Below the pieces are notes generated by a model. It was not told the DNA's origin. It did not search any database and saw only the letters and a program-made list of their open reading frames with translations. Made by a program: the position numbers and the translations under genes. Shown one piece after another: positions 6,840 through 7,364 of a DNA stretch of 7,364 nucleotides (its first letter is position 1; every line of letters starts with the position of its first letter). Source of the DNA: Euzebyaceae bacterium (GTDB lineage Bacteria; Actinomycetota; Nitriliruptoria; Euzebyales; Egibacteraceae); NCBI GenBank assembly GCA_013696915.1, contig JACCXR010000444.1, forward strand, positions 1 through 7,364, given 5' to 3'.

Positions 6840-7364
6840 CTCGACGGGCTGCTGCGGCGGGCGGCTCAGCGGTGGCCCGATCGGCCCGCCCTCGAGGCCC
6901 CGGCCGGGGTCTTCCGCTACTCGGAGTTCGACGCCGCGGTGACCGCGGCGGCCGCCGGGTTGCGCGACGCAGGGGTCCGTCCGGGGGACCGCGTCGCCGT
7001 CGCGCTGTCCCACGACGCCCTGCTCTCGGCGGTCCCGTTCGTCGCCAGCCGCGTCGGGTGCAGCGCGCTGCTGCTGAACACGGCCCTGCCCGCGGTCCAG
7101 TGGGCTCGCCAGCTCGCCGCGGTCCAGCCGGCGGTGTGCGTCGCCGACGCGTCCCATCTCGACCGCATGCGCGCCGCCGCTCCGCGCGTGCGGCTGGTTA
7201 CCGCGCCCGACGACGTGTCGCTGGACCCGGCGTCGGCAGCCGACGACCCCGCCCTGGAGGTCTGCGAGAACGCGCCGGTGGTCCTCCTCGCGACTTCGGG
7301 CACGACCGCCGAGCCGAAGGTCATCCCGCTGACCAACCGCGGGCTGATCCACGCGGGCCTGGCC
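6810..7364 (+). CDS. AMP-forming acyl-CoA synthetase family enzyme, 5' part
   Basis: The first 185 codons of an adenylate-forming enzyme; the gene runs off the right edge. Family members activate a carboxylic acid with ATP to an acyl-AMP and usually pass it to coenzyme A. Visible are the N-terminal LLRRAAQRWPDRPAL lead (about 14-28), the FRYSEFDA segment (35-42), the GVRPGDRVAVAL strand (55-66), a region resembling LNTALPAVQWARQL (89-102), and the diagnostic phosphate-binding loop TSGTTAEPK (162-170) followed by VIPLTNRGL. The CoA-binding and C-terminal lysine regions lie outside the window, so the acid substrate cannot be inferred. GTG 6810 is the first in-frame start after the bioY stop. 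Its only ribosome-binding-like sequence, GGAG, is just two bases away, so initiation may be weak or the start may differ. Being 71 bp downstream of bioY suggests, without proving, a biotin- or fatty-acid-related role, possibly activation of a dicarboxylic or medium-chain acid. Confidence 0.88.
   Translation, partial: MSVYARRPLTLDGLLRRAAQRWPDRPALEAPAGVFRYSEFDAAVTAAAAGLRDAGVRPGDRVAVALSHDALLSAVPFVASRVGCSALLLNTALPAVQWARQLAAVQPAVCVADASHLDRMRAAAPRVRLVTAPDDVSLDPASAADDPALEVCENAPVVLLATSGTTAEPKVIPLTNRGLIHAGLA

Overview
The window is very GC-rich on inspection. Its genes use G/C-ending codons, GTG and TTG starts are common, and long open frames run on both strands, most of them shadows. With a 529-residue SerA of the mycobacterial type, a secreted multidomain sugar dehydrogenase and a BioY biotin transporter, this points to a free-living high-GC Actinomycetota. 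I cannot name a genus. There are no RNA genes, insertion sequences, CRISPR arrays or phage genes, and it reads as ordinary chromosome.

Layout, left to right. Positions 1-114 are an apparently non-coding edge with a 12-bp palindrome. Leftward (minus strand) come a DUF5996-family protein (115-1083) and, just upstream of it and overlapping by 4 bases, a small four-helix membrane protein resembling DUF6069 (1080-1532). A GC-rich hairpin (1582-1623) separates this pair from the 3' end of serA (1627-3216), also leftward, which encodes D-3-phosphoglycerate dehydrogenase, the first step of serine synthesis. A 243-bp divergent gap follows. Rightward genes are a secreted glucose/sorbosone-dehydrogenase-type protein with PKD and PA14 domains (3460-5967), the biotin transporter bioY (6145-6738), and the first 185 codons of an AMP-forming acyl-CoA synthetase-type enzyme (6810 to the right edge).

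Working units. DUF6069-like and DUF5996 look translationally coupled and are probably co-transcribed. They may be read from serA or from a weak promoter just upstream. bioY has its own candidate promoter and a strong ribosome binding site that places its start at 6145, 23 codons inside the longest frame. The acyl-CoA synthetase follows 71 bp later, across a strong hairpin, so any co-transcription may be partial. No EcfA/EcfT (BioM/BioN) genes are visible, so BioY would have to act alone or share energising subunits encoded elsewhere.

I see no convincing undescribed system. The best leads are small: an 18-bp perfect palindrome at the translation start of the DUF6069-like gene, a hairpin holding the serA ribosome binding site, the inverted repeats between bioY and the acyl-CoA synthetase, and the architecture of the secreted dehydrogenase.
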